From: Lachnospiraceae bacterium UBA7225
Lineage (GTDB): Bacteria; Bacillota; Clostridia; Lachnospirales; Lachnospiraceae
DNA length: 28,617 nt
Direction: 5' to 3'
Assembly (NCBI GenBank): GCA_002473385.1
Contig: DKTR01000011.1
Span: 6,784-35,400 of the forward strand
Shown here: in pieces, positions 7,764 through 15,618 of the stretch
How the letters are laid out: each line of letters opens with the position of its first letter
How positions within the stretch are numbered: position 1 is the stretch's first letter
The notes under the pieces: generated by a model
Databases searched by the model: none
Told to the model about the DNA's origin: nothing
The model's input: only the letters and a program-made list of their open reading frames with translations
Program-made: the position numbers and the translations under genes

Positions 7764-9182
7764 ATGGTATTCAGCAGTATCTTGTTTATGTTCCGGTTTT
7801 TACCGCTTGTCTTAATTCTCTATTACGTGGCGCCTGTGAAATTCCGAAACATCATCCTGTTTCTTTTCAGCTTATTTTTTTATGCGTGGGGCGAGCCGAA
7901 ATATGTATTTTTAATGCTATGCTCCATCACTGTGGATTATTACATTGGGAGACGGATCCATAAATGTAATTGTGCTAATAATACGTCTGCCGCAAGGCGC
8001 TGGATGCTGGCATCAGTGATTTACAATCTGCTGGTGCTGGGCTTTTTTAAGTATACAGATTTTCTCATCGGAACAGTGAATACCATGTTTGGCACAGAGT
8101 TTTTGCTGACCGGCATTCCGCTTCCAATCGGCATTTCCTTCTTTACCTTCCAGACGATGTCGTATACAATTGACGTTTATCGTGGAGTGACGCAGGCGCA
8201 GATGAGCTGGCTGGATTATGGCACCTATGTTTCCATGTTCCCGCAGCTTATTGCCGGACCGATCGTGCAGTATAAGACCATTGCCATGCAGTTAAAAGAG
8301 CGTCGGGAGACCACCGATGATTTCGTTGCCGGGATCACGCGGTTTCTGGCGGGTGTTGGGAAAAAGGTGCTGCTTGCCAATAATATTGGTGTGCTCTGGG
8401 ATACGATATCGGCGATGCCGCTTTCATCACTTCCGGCAGCGACGGCGTGGCTCGGCGCTATTGCCTACACTTTCCAGATCTATTTTGATTTTTCCGGTTA
8501 TTCCGATATGGCGATCGGGCTTGGAAAGATGTTTGGTTTCCGTTTTCTGGAGAATTTCAACTATCCGTATATCGCCCGGAGCATTACGGAGTTCTGGAGA
8601 AGGTGGCATATTTCTCTCAGCTCATGGTTCCGTGAGTATGTTTACATTCCGCTTGGAGGAAACCGCAGGGGAACGGCAATACAGATCCGCAATATTGCAA
8701 TTGTCTGGATGCTTACCGGTATCTGGCATGGAGCAAGCTGGAATTTCGTATTGTGGGGTGTTTATTACGGGATTTTGCTGATCCTGGAAAAGTTTGTTTT
8801 TGGAAAGGCCCTGAAAAAGCTTCCGAAAGCCCTGCAGAATGTTTATACGCTGTTTTTTGTCGTAATTGGCTGGGTGATCTTTGCTTTCGACAGCGTGGGC
8901 AGCGGGCTTGGTTATATCGGGGCAATGTTTGGCGGCGGTGCGGGCTTTGCCGATAGTACTACCATCTATCTTCTATATAATTATGCAGTAATGCTGATTG
9001 TGCTGATTCTTGGCTCGACAGAGCTGCCCAGAAGGGCAACGGCATATATTATGAGAAAAACAGGAGAGCAGTCCTGGGCAGCGGTGGCGCTGCACTGTGT
9101 GTTTTACGCAGGCGTATTCCTGCTTTCGGTGGCATACCTGGTGGATGCGAGCTACAATCCGTTTTTATACTTCCGGTTCTGA
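7764..9182 (+). CDS. MBOAT family membrane O-acyltransferase (AlgI/DltB-like)
   Basis: MBOAT proteins move acyl groups across the membrane and transfer them to extracellular polymers such as alginate, peptidoglycan or teichoic acid. The 472-residue product has many membrane segments starting at residue 4. The signature region has FWRRWHISLSSWF with H282, followed by IPLGGNRRG, and the second conserved histidine is H322 in GIWHGASWN. The layout is that of AlgI rather than of eukaryotic MBOATs. The ATG follows GGGAG with a 7-nt gap. The DHHW gene begins 90 nt downstream, and the SGNH hydrolase is divergent upstream. The specific polymer and acyl group cannot be told from the sequence. Confidence 0.92.
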   Translation: MVFSSILFMFRFLPLVLILYYVAPVKFRNIILFLFSLFFYAWGEPKYVFLMLCSITVDYYIGRRIHKCNCANNTSAARRWMLASVIYNLLVLGFFKYTDFLIGTVNTMFGTEFLLTGIPLPIGISFFTFQTMSYTIDVYRGVTQAQMSWLDYGTYVSMFPQLIAGPIVQYKTIAMQLKERRETTDDFVAGITRFLAGVGKKVLLANNIGVLWDTISAMPLSSLPAATAWLGAIAYTFQIYFDFSGYSDMAIGLGKMFGFRFLENFNYPYIARSITEFWRRWHISLSSWFREYVYIPLGGNRRGTAIQIRNIAIVWMLTGIWHGASWNFVLWGVYYGILLILEKFVFGKALKKLPKALQNVYTLFFVVIGWVIFAFDSVGSGLGYIGAMFGGGAGFADSTTIYLLYNYAVMLIVLILGSTELPRRATAYIMRKTGEQSWAAVALHCVFYAGVFLLSVAYLVDASYNPFLYFRF

Positions 9183-9188
9183 GGAAAA

Positions 9189-9250
9189 TGCTGATCAGAT
9201 CAGCATAGCCCCGGAGCTATCGGCGAAGGAAACGTTTGAATCAGCGTTTC
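9189..9250 (+). repeat. Three consecutive hairpins between MBOAT and DHHW genes
   Basis: Three perfect inverted repeats follow one another: TGCTGATC-A-GATCAGCA (9189-9205), ATAGC-N6-GCTAT (9205-9220), and GAAACG-N10-CGTTTC (9229-9250). No T-tract follows any of them, so they do not look like an intrinsic terminator. They fill most of the 90-nt gap between two genes of the same operon. Possible roles are mRNA processing or stabilisation, or tuning of the downstream gene's translation. Confidence 0.6.
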
Positions 9251-9272
9251 TATAAAATAAGGGAGAGATTTT

Positions 9273-10412
9273 ATGACAAAAAAACAAAACTGGGTTTTGA
9301 TTTTCTTTTTCCTGCTGCTGGTGTCTGGCTTTACAATCGCAAGTCTTCTAAAGCCCGATACGACATTTTCAGAGGAGGAAAACCGTGAGCTGGCGCAGAT
9401 GCCGCAGATCACACCAGACAGTGTGTTCAGCGGGAGATTTTCTAAGGATTACGAGACCTACCTCACTGATCAGTTTGTATTCCGCAACCAGTGGATCGGT
9501 GCGAAAACACTGACGGAGCGCGCTATCGGAAAGCAGGAGGTAAACGATATCTATTTTGCGGCGGATGACTATCTGATTGAGAAGCACAGCGGTACCTTTG
9601 ACACGGAAACAGCGCAGAGGAATATCACTTACCTGGCAAAGTTTCTGGAAAGCCAGACAGAGCGGCTTGGCGGGGAGCATGTGAAGGCAATGATCGTGCC
9701 GAATACCGTAGACACTCTGAAGGACAAGCTGCCGCCGTTTGCCAGGAGTACAGAGGAGGACGCTTATCTTCAGAAAATAGAGGAGGCGCTGCCGGTGGGA
9801 AGCTTTGTGGATCTGCAGCAGGTACTTGGAGATCACAGGGAGGAATACATCTATTACCGGACGGATCATCACTGGACGACCCTGGGCGCATGGTATGCCT
9901 ATGAAGCGTGGTGCCAGGCGGCAGGCATCGCGTATACGCCGCAGGAGGAATATCAGAGAGAAACGCTGTCGACAGAGTTTTATGGGACGGTGGCGGCGAA
10001 GGTGAATATCGGTGTGCCGGCGGATACGATCGAGGCGTGGAAGCCGCTGGAATCAGTTCCCTATACGGTACGCTATAACCATGGGGAGGAGACGCGCGAT
10101 ACGCTTTACGATGAGAGTTATCTGCAGGTACGCGATAAATATGCTGTGTTTTTTGGCGGAAACCAGCCGCTCACTGAGATTACCACTGAAAATAAGACTG
10201 GCAGGAAGCTGCTGGTGATTAAGGACTCTTACGCAAATTGCTTTGTGCCGTTTACCGTGCAGGATTTTGATGAGATTGCGATGGTGGACATGCGGTACTT
10301 TAATGAGCATCTGAGTACGTATATCGGGGAAAATGCTTTCACCGATGTGCTGGTATTGTATAATGCCGCCGGATTTGCAGAGGACACGTCACTTGCAAAG
10401 CTGTCCTTATAA
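9273..10412 (+). CDS. DHHW-family envelope protein (AlgJ/AlgX-like)
   Basis: This 379-residue protein has an uncleaved or cleavable N-terminal membrane segment at about 7-26 and an extracellular domain. The family-naming motif DHHW is at 198-201, within RTDHHWTTLGAWYA. A serine-containing IKDSYANCF segment near residue 315 resembles the SGNH-like serine block of AlgJ/AlgX relatives. In alginate-type systems such proteins take the acyl group delivered by the MBOAT partner and place it on the polymer. A GGGAGA ribosome binding site lies before the ATG. Transcription is probably shared with the MBOAT gene. The gap contains three hairpins. Function in this organism is inferred from context. Confidence 0.88.
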   Translation: MTKKQNWVLIFFFLLLVSGFTIASLLKPDTTFSEEENRELAQMPQITPDSVFSGRFSKDYETYLTDQFVFRNQWIGAKTLTERAIGKQEVNDIYFAADDYLIEKHSGTFDTETAQRNITYLAKFLESQTERLGGEHVKAMIVPNTVDTLKDKLPPFARSTEEDAYLQKIEEALPVGSFVDLQQVLGDHREEYIYYRTDHHWTTLGAWYAYEAWCQAAGIAYTPQEEYQRETLSTEFYGTVAAKVNIGVPADTIEAWKPLESVPYTVRYNHGEETRDTLYDESYLQVRDKYAVFFGGNQPLTEITTENKTGRKLLVIKDSYANCFVPFTVQDFDEIAMVDMRYFNEHLSTYIGENAFTDVLVLYNAAGFAEDTSLAKLSL

Positions 10413-10449
10413 AAATGAGGATATATAGAAAGAACAGGAGGAAGCTGCC

Positions 10450-11295
10450 ATGAGCTATGCAGACAGATTATTTAAGGAGACCTGCCGGGATATTCTGGAA
10501 AACGGAACAGATACCAGGGGGGAGACGGTGCGTCCGCGGTGGGAGGACACTGGTGAATTTGCCTATACGATCAAAAAATTTGGCGTGGTAAACCGTTATG
10601 ACCTGCGAAAGGAATTTCCGGTAATTACGTTGAGGAGGATTGCTCTGAAAAGTGCGATGGATGAAATTTTATGGATCTATCAGAAAAAATCAAATAATAT
10701 TCACGATTTAAACAGCCATATCTGGGATCAGTGGGCGGACGAAAGCGGCAGTATCGGCACCTGCTATGGGGATGTGATCCGGAGAAAATTTTTATATAAA
10801 GGGGAAGAGACGGATCAGATGGACTATGTTCTCAGACAGCTCCGTGAAAATCCTTACAGCCGCCGCATCATGACGAACATGTATCAGTACGAATATCTGC
10901 ACTCTGGCGCGCTCGATCCGTGCTGCTATAGTATGACGTACAATGTTACAAAAACGGATGAGGGACTGGTTCTGAATGCGGTGCTGAACCAGCGCAGCCA
11001 GGATATGCTTGCAGCCAATGGCTGGAATGTTGCGCAGTATGCTATTCTGCTGATGATGGTGGCACAGGTGAACCATATGATTCCGGGAGAACTGGTGCAT
11101 ATCATTGCGGATGCGCATATTTATGACCGGCATGTGCCGGTCATCCGGGAGCTGCTGACGCGCGAAGAGCATCCGGCACCGAAGGTGTGGTTAAACCCGC
11201 AGGTGACAGACTTTTATGCGTTCACGACGGCGGATCTGCACGTGGAAGATTATGTAACCGGCGAACAGATTAAGAATATACCAATAGCGGTTTAA
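10450..11295 (+). CDS. thyA: Thymidylate synthase
   Basis: ThyA methylates dUMP to dTMP with 5,10-methylene-tetrahydrofolate, yielding dihydrofolate. The 281-residue length fits the non-flavin family. The phosphate-binding RRIMT is at 138-142, the catalytic cysteine at C158 in DPCCY, and the QRSQD segment at 181-185. The catalytic loop is unlike the common PPCH form: aspartate precedes the Pro-Cys, and a second cysteine replaces the usual His. The following GWNVAQY replaces the familiar FNIASY. The ATG is preceded by AGGAGG. It sits 37 nt after the DHHW gene and 13 nt before folA, the usual partner that recycles dihydrofolate. Confidence 0.95.
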   Translation: MSYADRLFKETCRDILENGTDTRGETVRPRWEDTGEFAYTIKKFGVVNRYDLRKEFPVITLRRIALKSAMDEILWIYQKKSNNIHDLNSHIWDQWADESGSIGTCYGDVIRRKFLYKGEETDQMDYVLRQLRENPYSRRIMTNMYQYEYLHSGALDPCCYSMTYNVTKTDEGLVLNAVLNQRSQDMLAANGWNVAQYAILLMMVAQVNHMIPGELVHIIADAHIYDRHVPVIRELLTREEHPAPKVWLNPQVTDFYAFTTADLHVEDYVTGEQIKNIPIAV

Positions 11296-11308
11296 AAGGA
11301 GAAAAAAG

Positions 11309-11812
11309 ATGAATTTGATTGTAGCGGCAGATAAAAACTGGGCGATCGGCAAAGACAATAAGCTTCTGGTGAGTATTCCGGCGGATATGAAATTTTTCCG
11401 TCAGACGACGACCGGAAAGGTTGTGGTGATGGGCAGAAAGACATTGGAGAGCTTTCCGAACGGACTCCCGCTGAAAAACCGCGTCAATATCGTGCTTACC
11501 AGGAATGAAAAGTATCAGGTGCAGAATGCCATTATAGTACACAGCCTGGAGGAACTGAAAAAGGAGCTGATAAAATACAACAGTGAGGATATCTATGTGA
11601 TCGGAGGCGACAGCATTTATAAGCAGCTTCTGCCTTACTGCAGTCTGGCACATGTTACCCGGATTGATCACGCTTATGAAGCGGATACTTATTTTCCGGA
11701 TCTCGATGAGCTTCCCGGCTGGCATCTGGCGGGGGACAGTGACGAGCAGACGTATTTTGATCTGGAATATAGCTTTATGCTTTATCAGAATCGTAACCCC
11801 CAGAAACTCTGA
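11309..11812 (+). CDS. folA: Dihydrofolate reductase
   Basis: FolA reduces the dihydrofolate released by ThyA to tetrahydrofolate with NADPH. The 167-residue product is of normal length. The start MNLIVAADKNWAIG is the conserved first strand. The acidic active-site residue is the Asp in IPADMKFF, and GRKTLESFP and IGGDSIYKQLL are the nucleotide-binding segments. The tryptophan common before the active-site proline is valine here. A GGAG ribosome binding site precedes the ATG. The tight thyA-folA pair is a classic operon. No terminator stands out after it; an asnB promoter begins 24 nt later. Confidence 0.94.
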   Translation: MNLIVAADKNWAIGKDNKLLVSIPADMKFFRQTTTGKVVVMGRKTLESFPNGLPLKNRVNIVLTRNEKYQVQNAIIVHSLEELKKELIKYNSEDIYVIGGDSIYKQLLPYCSLAHVTRIDHAYEADTYFPDLDELPGWHLAGDSDEQTYFDLEYSFMLYQNRNPQKL

Positions 11813-11835
11813 TAACTTAAATTTCTCGAAAGCAA

Positions 11836-11864
11836 TTGCTAATTTTTTATATTTTTGTTATAGT
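11836..11864 (+). promoter_or_regulatory. asnB promoter
   Basis: TTGCTA (11836-11841), a 17-nt spacer and TATAGT (11859-11864). The -35 overlaps the palindrome AGCAATTGCT (11831-11840), which could be an operator. The leader of about 50 nt is too short for a T-box. Confidence 0.6.
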
Positions 11865-11920
11865 ATATGCTTAGAAAAGGAAACATATGGATAGACTCAC
11901 ATAAAAAAGAGGAAAAGAAA

Positions 11921-13765
11921 ATGTGTGGAATTGCAGGTTTTGCAGGAAAACAGGGAAATAAAGAAGAGATATTAGAGAAGATGATGGACGTGATCAAACA
12001 TCGCGGACCGGATTCGGAAGGGAAATATACGACAGAGGATGTGGCATTTGGTTTCCGCCGCCTGAGCATCATCGATCTGGAGAGCGGTTCTCAGCCGATG
12101 TTCAATGAGGACGGGCAGATCGCGCTGATTTTCAATGGGGAAATCTATAATAGTCCAGAGCTGCGCGAGCGCTTTCAGGCGAAGGGGCATGTATTTGCAA
12201 ATCGCTCTGATTCCGAGACACTGATACATGGCTACGAGGAATATGGGGAAAAGCTTGTGCATGAACTGCGCGGAATGTTTGGCTTTGCCATCTGGGATAA
12301 CCGCAAAAAACGTCTGTTCCTGGCGCGGGATTTTTTCGGTATCAAGCCGGTGTATTATGCGGTAATCAATCATAATCTGGTTTTTGGTTCGGAGATCAAG
12401 AGTATTCTGGAATTCCCGGGCTATAAAAAGGAAGTAAATATGGAGGCGCTGGAGCAGTATCTGTCCTTTCAGTATTCCAGCCTTCCGGAGACCTTTTTCA
12501 AGGGTATCTACCGGCTGCTGCCAGGGCATTATCTTACCTGGTCGAACGGGGAACTGAACACGACGCAGTATTTCGACCCGACGCTGGAACCGGTGTCGAA
12601 GGACAGCCAGGAAACTCTGGTGAAAAAACTGGATGAGGTGCTGGAGGATTCCGTGCAGAAGCATATGCTTGCCGACGTGGAGGTTGGGGCGTTCCTCTCA
12701 AGCGGTGTGGATTCCAGTTATATTGCGGCAAAATATTCCGGGAAAAAGACATTTACGGTAGGATTTTTTGATAAGGACAATCAGTACAATGAGACGCATT
12801 ATGCGGAGGAGTGCGCGAAATATCTGGGACTGGAAAATTACAGCCACACGATCACGGAGGAAGAATACTGGGGTGAGATGCCCAAAATCATGTATCACAT
12901 GGACGAGCCGCTGGCAGATCCTGCAGCAATTGCGCTGTATTTTGTGGCGCGTGAGGCGGCGAAGCATGTAAAGGTTGTCACCTCCGGTGAAGGTGCGGAT
13001 GAGTTTTTCGGCGGCTATACAATTTACCGCGAGCCGCTTTCATTGCGCTGGATCAACTGGCTGCCGGCAGGCTGGAGACGGGCGATGGCGAACCTTGCCG
13101 AAAAGCTGCCGGAGGGTGTGAAGGGAAGAAGCTATATTATCCGTGCAAGTAAAACGGTGCAGGAGCGTTTCATCGGCAACGCAAACATTTTTACGGCGCA
13201 GGAGAGACGGCAGCTTCTGAAAGCGAAAACAAAGGCGGCTACCCCGCAGCAGCTTCTTGCACCGCAGTATAAAAAGATGCAGCAGTATGATGACACAACA
13301 AAGATGCAGTACATTGATCTCACCAGCTGGCTGCCGGGTGATATTCTGCTGAAAGCAGACAAGATGAGCATGGCGCATTCGCTGGAGCTGCGTGTGCCGT
13401 TTCTGGATAAAGAAGTGTTCAAGGTTGCAAGAAGTATCCGCACAAACATGAAATTAAAGGATAAGACGACAAAATTTGCTTTCCGCCGCGTGGCGGAGAA
13501 GTATCTGCCGGAATTTACCACAAATAAAAAGAAACTTGGCTTTCCGGTACCTATCCGCGTATGGCTGAAGGAGGACACCGGATATGGAAAGGTGAAAGAA
13601 GCGTTTACCGGAGCAGCGGCCGAACAATTCTTCCACACGGAGCAGATTCTGAGACTGTTAGATGATCATAAAAACGGCGTCCGCGATAACAGCCGCAAAA
13701 TCTGGACAGTCTACACTTTCCTTGTATGGTATAAAGTATTTTTTGAGGATGTAAAAACCGCATGA
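11921..13765 (+). CDS. asnB: Asparagine synthase (glutamine-hydrolysing)
   Basis: AsnB makes asparagine from aspartate, ATP and glutamine nitrogen. The 614-residue protein has an N-terminal glutamine amidotransferase domain that must begin with Met-Cys, since Cys2 becomes the N-terminal nucleophile after Met removal. This fixes the start at 11921, although the frame is open from 11867. A GAGGAAAAG ribosome binding site precedes it. The C-terminal synthetase domain contains the ATP pyrophosphatase loop SSGVDSS, GEGADEFFGGY, and the C-terminal LELRVPFLDKE region. The stop overlaps the next gene's start by four bases (ATGA), implying translational coupling with the homocysteine methyltransferase. 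Confidence 0.95.
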   Translation: MCGIAGFAGKQGNKEEILEKMMDVIKHRGPDSEGKYTTEDVAFGFRRLSIIDLESGSQPMFNEDGQIALIFNGEIYNSPELRERFQAKGHVFANRSDSETLIHGYEEYGEKLVHELRGMFGFAIWDNRKKRLFLARDFFGIKPVYYAVINHNLVFGSEIKSILEFPGYKKEVNMEALEQYLSFQYSSLPETFFKGIYRLLPGHYLTWSNGELNTTQYFDPTLEPVSKDSQETLVKKLDEVLEDSVQKHMLADVEVGAFLSSGVDSSYIAAKYSGKKTFTVGFFDKDNQYNETHYAEECAKYLGLENYSHTITEEEYWGEMPKIMYHMDEPLADPAAIALYFVAREAAKHVKVVTSGEGADEFFGGYTIYREPLSLRWINWLPAGWRRAMANLAEKLPEGVKGRSYIIRASKTVQERFIGNANIFTAQERRQLLKAKTKAATPQQLLAPQYKKMQQYDDTTKMQYIDLTSWLPGDILLKADKMSMAHSLELRVPFLDKEVFKVARSIRTNMKLKDKTTKFAFRRVAEKYLPEFTTNKKKLGFPVPIRVWLKEDTGYGKVKEAFTGAAAEQFFHTEQILRLLDDHKNGVRDNSRKIWTVYTFLVWYKVFFEDVKTA

Positions 13766-14637
13766 CGAAAAAAGAATTTGAAAAACTTGCTGAGGATATT
13801 ATTATTTTAGACGGTGCCACAGGTTCTAATCTTTTAAAAGCGGGAATGCCGCGCGGAATCTGTACGGAGCAGTGGATAATGGAGAATGATCAGGTACTGA
13901 TTGACCTGCAGAGAGCGTATGTGGAGGCGGGCAGTCAGATTGTGTGCGCACCGACGTTTGGGGCAAACAGCAGAAATCTGGCGTCCTACGGTCTGAGAGA
14001 GCAGCTGGCGGATATGAACAAACGTCTGGTGGATATTTCTTTGCGTGCAACAGAGGGGCGGGCCTACGTGGCGGGTGATATGTCCACCGGCGGTGTGGCG
14101 ATTGGTTCCTCGCCGGATGCAACTTATGAGGAAGCATTTGAGCGTTATGCAGGACAGATTACGCACCTGGTGAATGCCGGAGCAGATCTTTTGCTGGCTG
14201 AGACGATGATCAGCATTGATGAGACAGTGGCTGCTGTGGAGGCAGCAAAAGCAGTATGTGATCTGCCGATTTTGTGCAGTATGACGGTGGAAGCGGACGG
14301 CAGCCTTTATTTTGGCGGCAGCGCACAGGAAGCTCTGGAGACGCTGCAGGAAGTGGGCGCGTCGGCGGTGGGCATTAACTGTTCGGTTGGACCGGATCAG
14401 CTCGAGGCAGTTGTTGCCGGATTGAAAAAGATTGCACGTGTGCCGGTGATCGCAAAGCCAAACGCGGGAATGCCGAGAATTACGGAAAAAGGAGAAGCCC
14501 TCTACAGCATGACGCCGGAGGACTTCGGAAAACATATGAAGAAGCTGGTGGAGGCAGGAGCCGGTATTGTGGGCGGCTGCTGCGGAACAACGCCGGAGTA
14601 CATCAGAGAAATGTGCAGCAGGATTTTATCTGTCTGA
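13762..14637 (+). CDS. Homocysteine S-methyltransferase family protein
   Basis: Members move a methyl group to homocysteine to form methionine. The 291-residue product is a single (beta/alpha)8 domain. The three zinc-binding cysteines are present: C207 in GINCSVGP and C273-C274 in GGCCGTTP. It matches the N-terminal module of MetH and lacks the folate, cobalamin and activation modules. It may therefore be a stand-alone methyltransferase, using S-methylmethionine for example, or one part of a split MetH whose other parts lie elsewhere. The ATG overlaps the asnB stop. A terminator at 14641-14678 follows, inside the coding sequence of the convergent gene, which it overlaps by 12 nt. Methyl donor unknown. 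Confidence 0.88.
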   Translation: MTKKEFEKLAEDIIILDGATGSNLLKAGMPRGICTEQWIMENDQVLIDLQRAYVEAGSQIVCAPTFGANSRNLASYGLREQLADMNKRLVDISLRATEGRAYVAGDMSTGGVAIGSSPDATYEEAFERYAGQITHLVNAGADLLLAETMISIDETVAAVEAAKAVCDLPILCSMTVEADGSLYFGGSAQEALETLQEVGASAVGINCSVGPDQLEAVVAGLKKIARVPVIAKPNAGMPRITEKGEALYSMTPEDFGKHMKKLVEAGAGIVGGCCGTTPEYIREMCSRILSV

Positions 14638-15399
14638 CATAAAGACCGGATCTGCGGGATAGCCGCCCCGGTCTTTTTGCATACAGCGCTGCACGCTGTC
14701 GCGGGAATTGCCCCAGTCTTTATCCTTGTTGCGGTAGTCGTATTTTTCAGTAAACCAGGTAACTTCCTCCTCCAGACGTTTCATGTTCGTCTGCATGAGT
14801 GAGAACAGGGTCTGGTAAAAGGTCTTTTTATGTTTGTCATCCAGACGGGTATCGGCAGTCTCGACCAGATGAGAAAAATGGTGCAGGCAAAAGCCCTTGC
14901 TGTTCTCAAACAGTGTGCGGAACTCATCGCTGTTTAGATACAGCTCGAAAAAAGTGTCTATGTAACGCCCGTAGTTAGTGTGGATATGGTCGCAGACATA
15001 GCAATGCGATTCCTTTTCCGCCACCCAGGTGCCGATGGAGGTCTTTGGAGTCTCCGTATCGGGAGAAGCCTTTTTCATACGCCCGAAAAATGATGATTTT
15101 CCGGGAGAAAACTTCTGAATCTGCTCTGACAGCTCTTCGTTCAGCTTTTTAAAATGTGTACTCAGAATCAGTGCGCTGCCGAGGCGGTTGCCATAGTCGA
15201 ACATCATTTTATAATGATGGCGGCAGAATCCCACCTTGTCTGTCTGGGCACGTACATCATCCTCCATGTAAGAAGCCTGGTTTCCAAGGGCAAAATTAAT
15301 AGCATGCTGTTCCAGGTTGCGTTCAATAAAACAGAACGGACACTCGTCATCTGCCTTGAACGCATCCATCAGCGGGATAGTATAAATGGATTCCTTCAT
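14626..15399 (-). CDS. DUF6062-like protein with two Cys/His modules
   Basis: This 257-residue soluble protein has an internal duplication. Module 1 has C20-x-x-C23 and, 35 residues later, C59-x-H61-H62. Module 2 has C133-x-x-C136 and, 34 residues later, C171-x-H173-H174. Both second halves share the pattern GFC[R/L]HH[Y/F]. These look like two metal sites, probably zinc, joined by a helical, charged linker rich in Lys and Ser at about 95-120. I assign it to the uncharacterised DUF6062 family by recognition. The ATG at 15399 has GGAGG 10 nt upstream; the frame is open further up but without a start signal. It is divergent from the rluF-like gene. Function unknown; redox or metal sensing are guesses. 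Confidence 0.82.
   Translation of the reverse strand: MKESIYTIPLMDAFKADDECPFCFIERNLEQHAINFALGNQASYMEDDVRAQTDKVGFCRHHYKMMFDYGNRLGSALILSTHFKKLNEELSEQIQKFSPGKSSFFGRMKKASPDTETPKTSIGTWVAEKESHCYVCDHIHTNYGRYIDTFFELYLNSDEFRTLFENSKGFCLHHFSHLVETADTRLDDKHKKTFYQTLFSLMQTNMKRLEEEVTWFTEKYDYRNKDKDWGNSRDSVQRCMQKDRGGYPADPVFMSDR
14641..14678 (+). terminator. Intrinsic terminator of the asnB-homocysteine methyltransferase unit
   Basis: AAAGACCGG (14641-14649) pairs with CCGGTCTTT (14668-14676), followed by further T. An inner GCGG/CCGC pair extends the stem. It starts 4 nt after the methyltransferase stop. It lies wholly inside the 3' coding end of the convergent DUF6062-like gene. Confidence 0.85.
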
Positions 15400-15460
15400 A
15401 TATATAAAACCTCCTTCGCAAATGTTACTGTTCACTCCGTGACACGTAACCCGTGAATTT

Positions 15461-15489
15461 AGTATACTACACGGTGAACATTCGCGCAA
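15461..15489 (-). promoter_or_regulatory. Promoter of the DUF6062-like gene, flanked by inverted repeats
   Basis: Minus strand: TTGCGC (15489-15484), 17-nt spacer, TATACT (15466-15461). An interrupted inverted repeat flanks the -10 and start region: TGTTCAC-TC-CGTG (15429-15441) and CACGGTGAACA (15470-15480), a plausible pair of operator half-sites. Confidence 0.6.
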
Positions 15490-15492
15490 CTG

Positions 15493-15520
15493 TTGCAAAA
15501 AAATAGAAATTTGATATAAT
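15493..15520 (+). promoter_or_regulatory. Promoter of the rluF-like gene
   Basis: TTGCAA (15493-15498), 16-nt spacer, consensus TATAAT (15515-15520). The -35 overlaps the palindrome GCAAC-T-GTTGC (15486-15496), which also covers the -35 of the divergent DUF6062-like promoter. One protein bound there could affect both genes. Confidence 0.65.
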
Positions 15521-15575
15521 GAACGATAAGCATGTGCCCGATGCGAAGGGAAACCGCGCATGGACGACAGGGAAA
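15520..15575 (+). repeat. Leader repeat, copy 1 (before the rluF-like gene)
   Basis: TGAACGATAA (15520-15529), a 26-nt variable stretch, then a 20-nt core GCGCATGGACGACAGGGAAA (15556-15575). The same 10-mer and 20-mer recur before metA at 20063-20098. Copy 1 begins at the -10 element, so it would form the first part of the transcript. CATGTGC (15531-15537) can pair with GCGCATG (15556-15562) through one G-U. Role unknown. Confidence 0.7.
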
Positions 15576-15618
15576 TACGGAGGCTGCATGCAGTTGTGAA
15601 AATGAAAGGAGAATGCAC

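Noticed and set aside
7652..7963. 103-codon open frame overlapping the MBOAT start
   Set aside because: It is in another frame, begins in the AT-rich promoter region, has no ribosome binding site and no homology that I can see.
11813..11920. T-box or amino-acid riboswitch before asnB
   Set aside because: A promoter at 11836-11864 leaves only about 50 nt of leader, too short for a T-box, and no specifier stem or terminator/antiterminator pair is visible.
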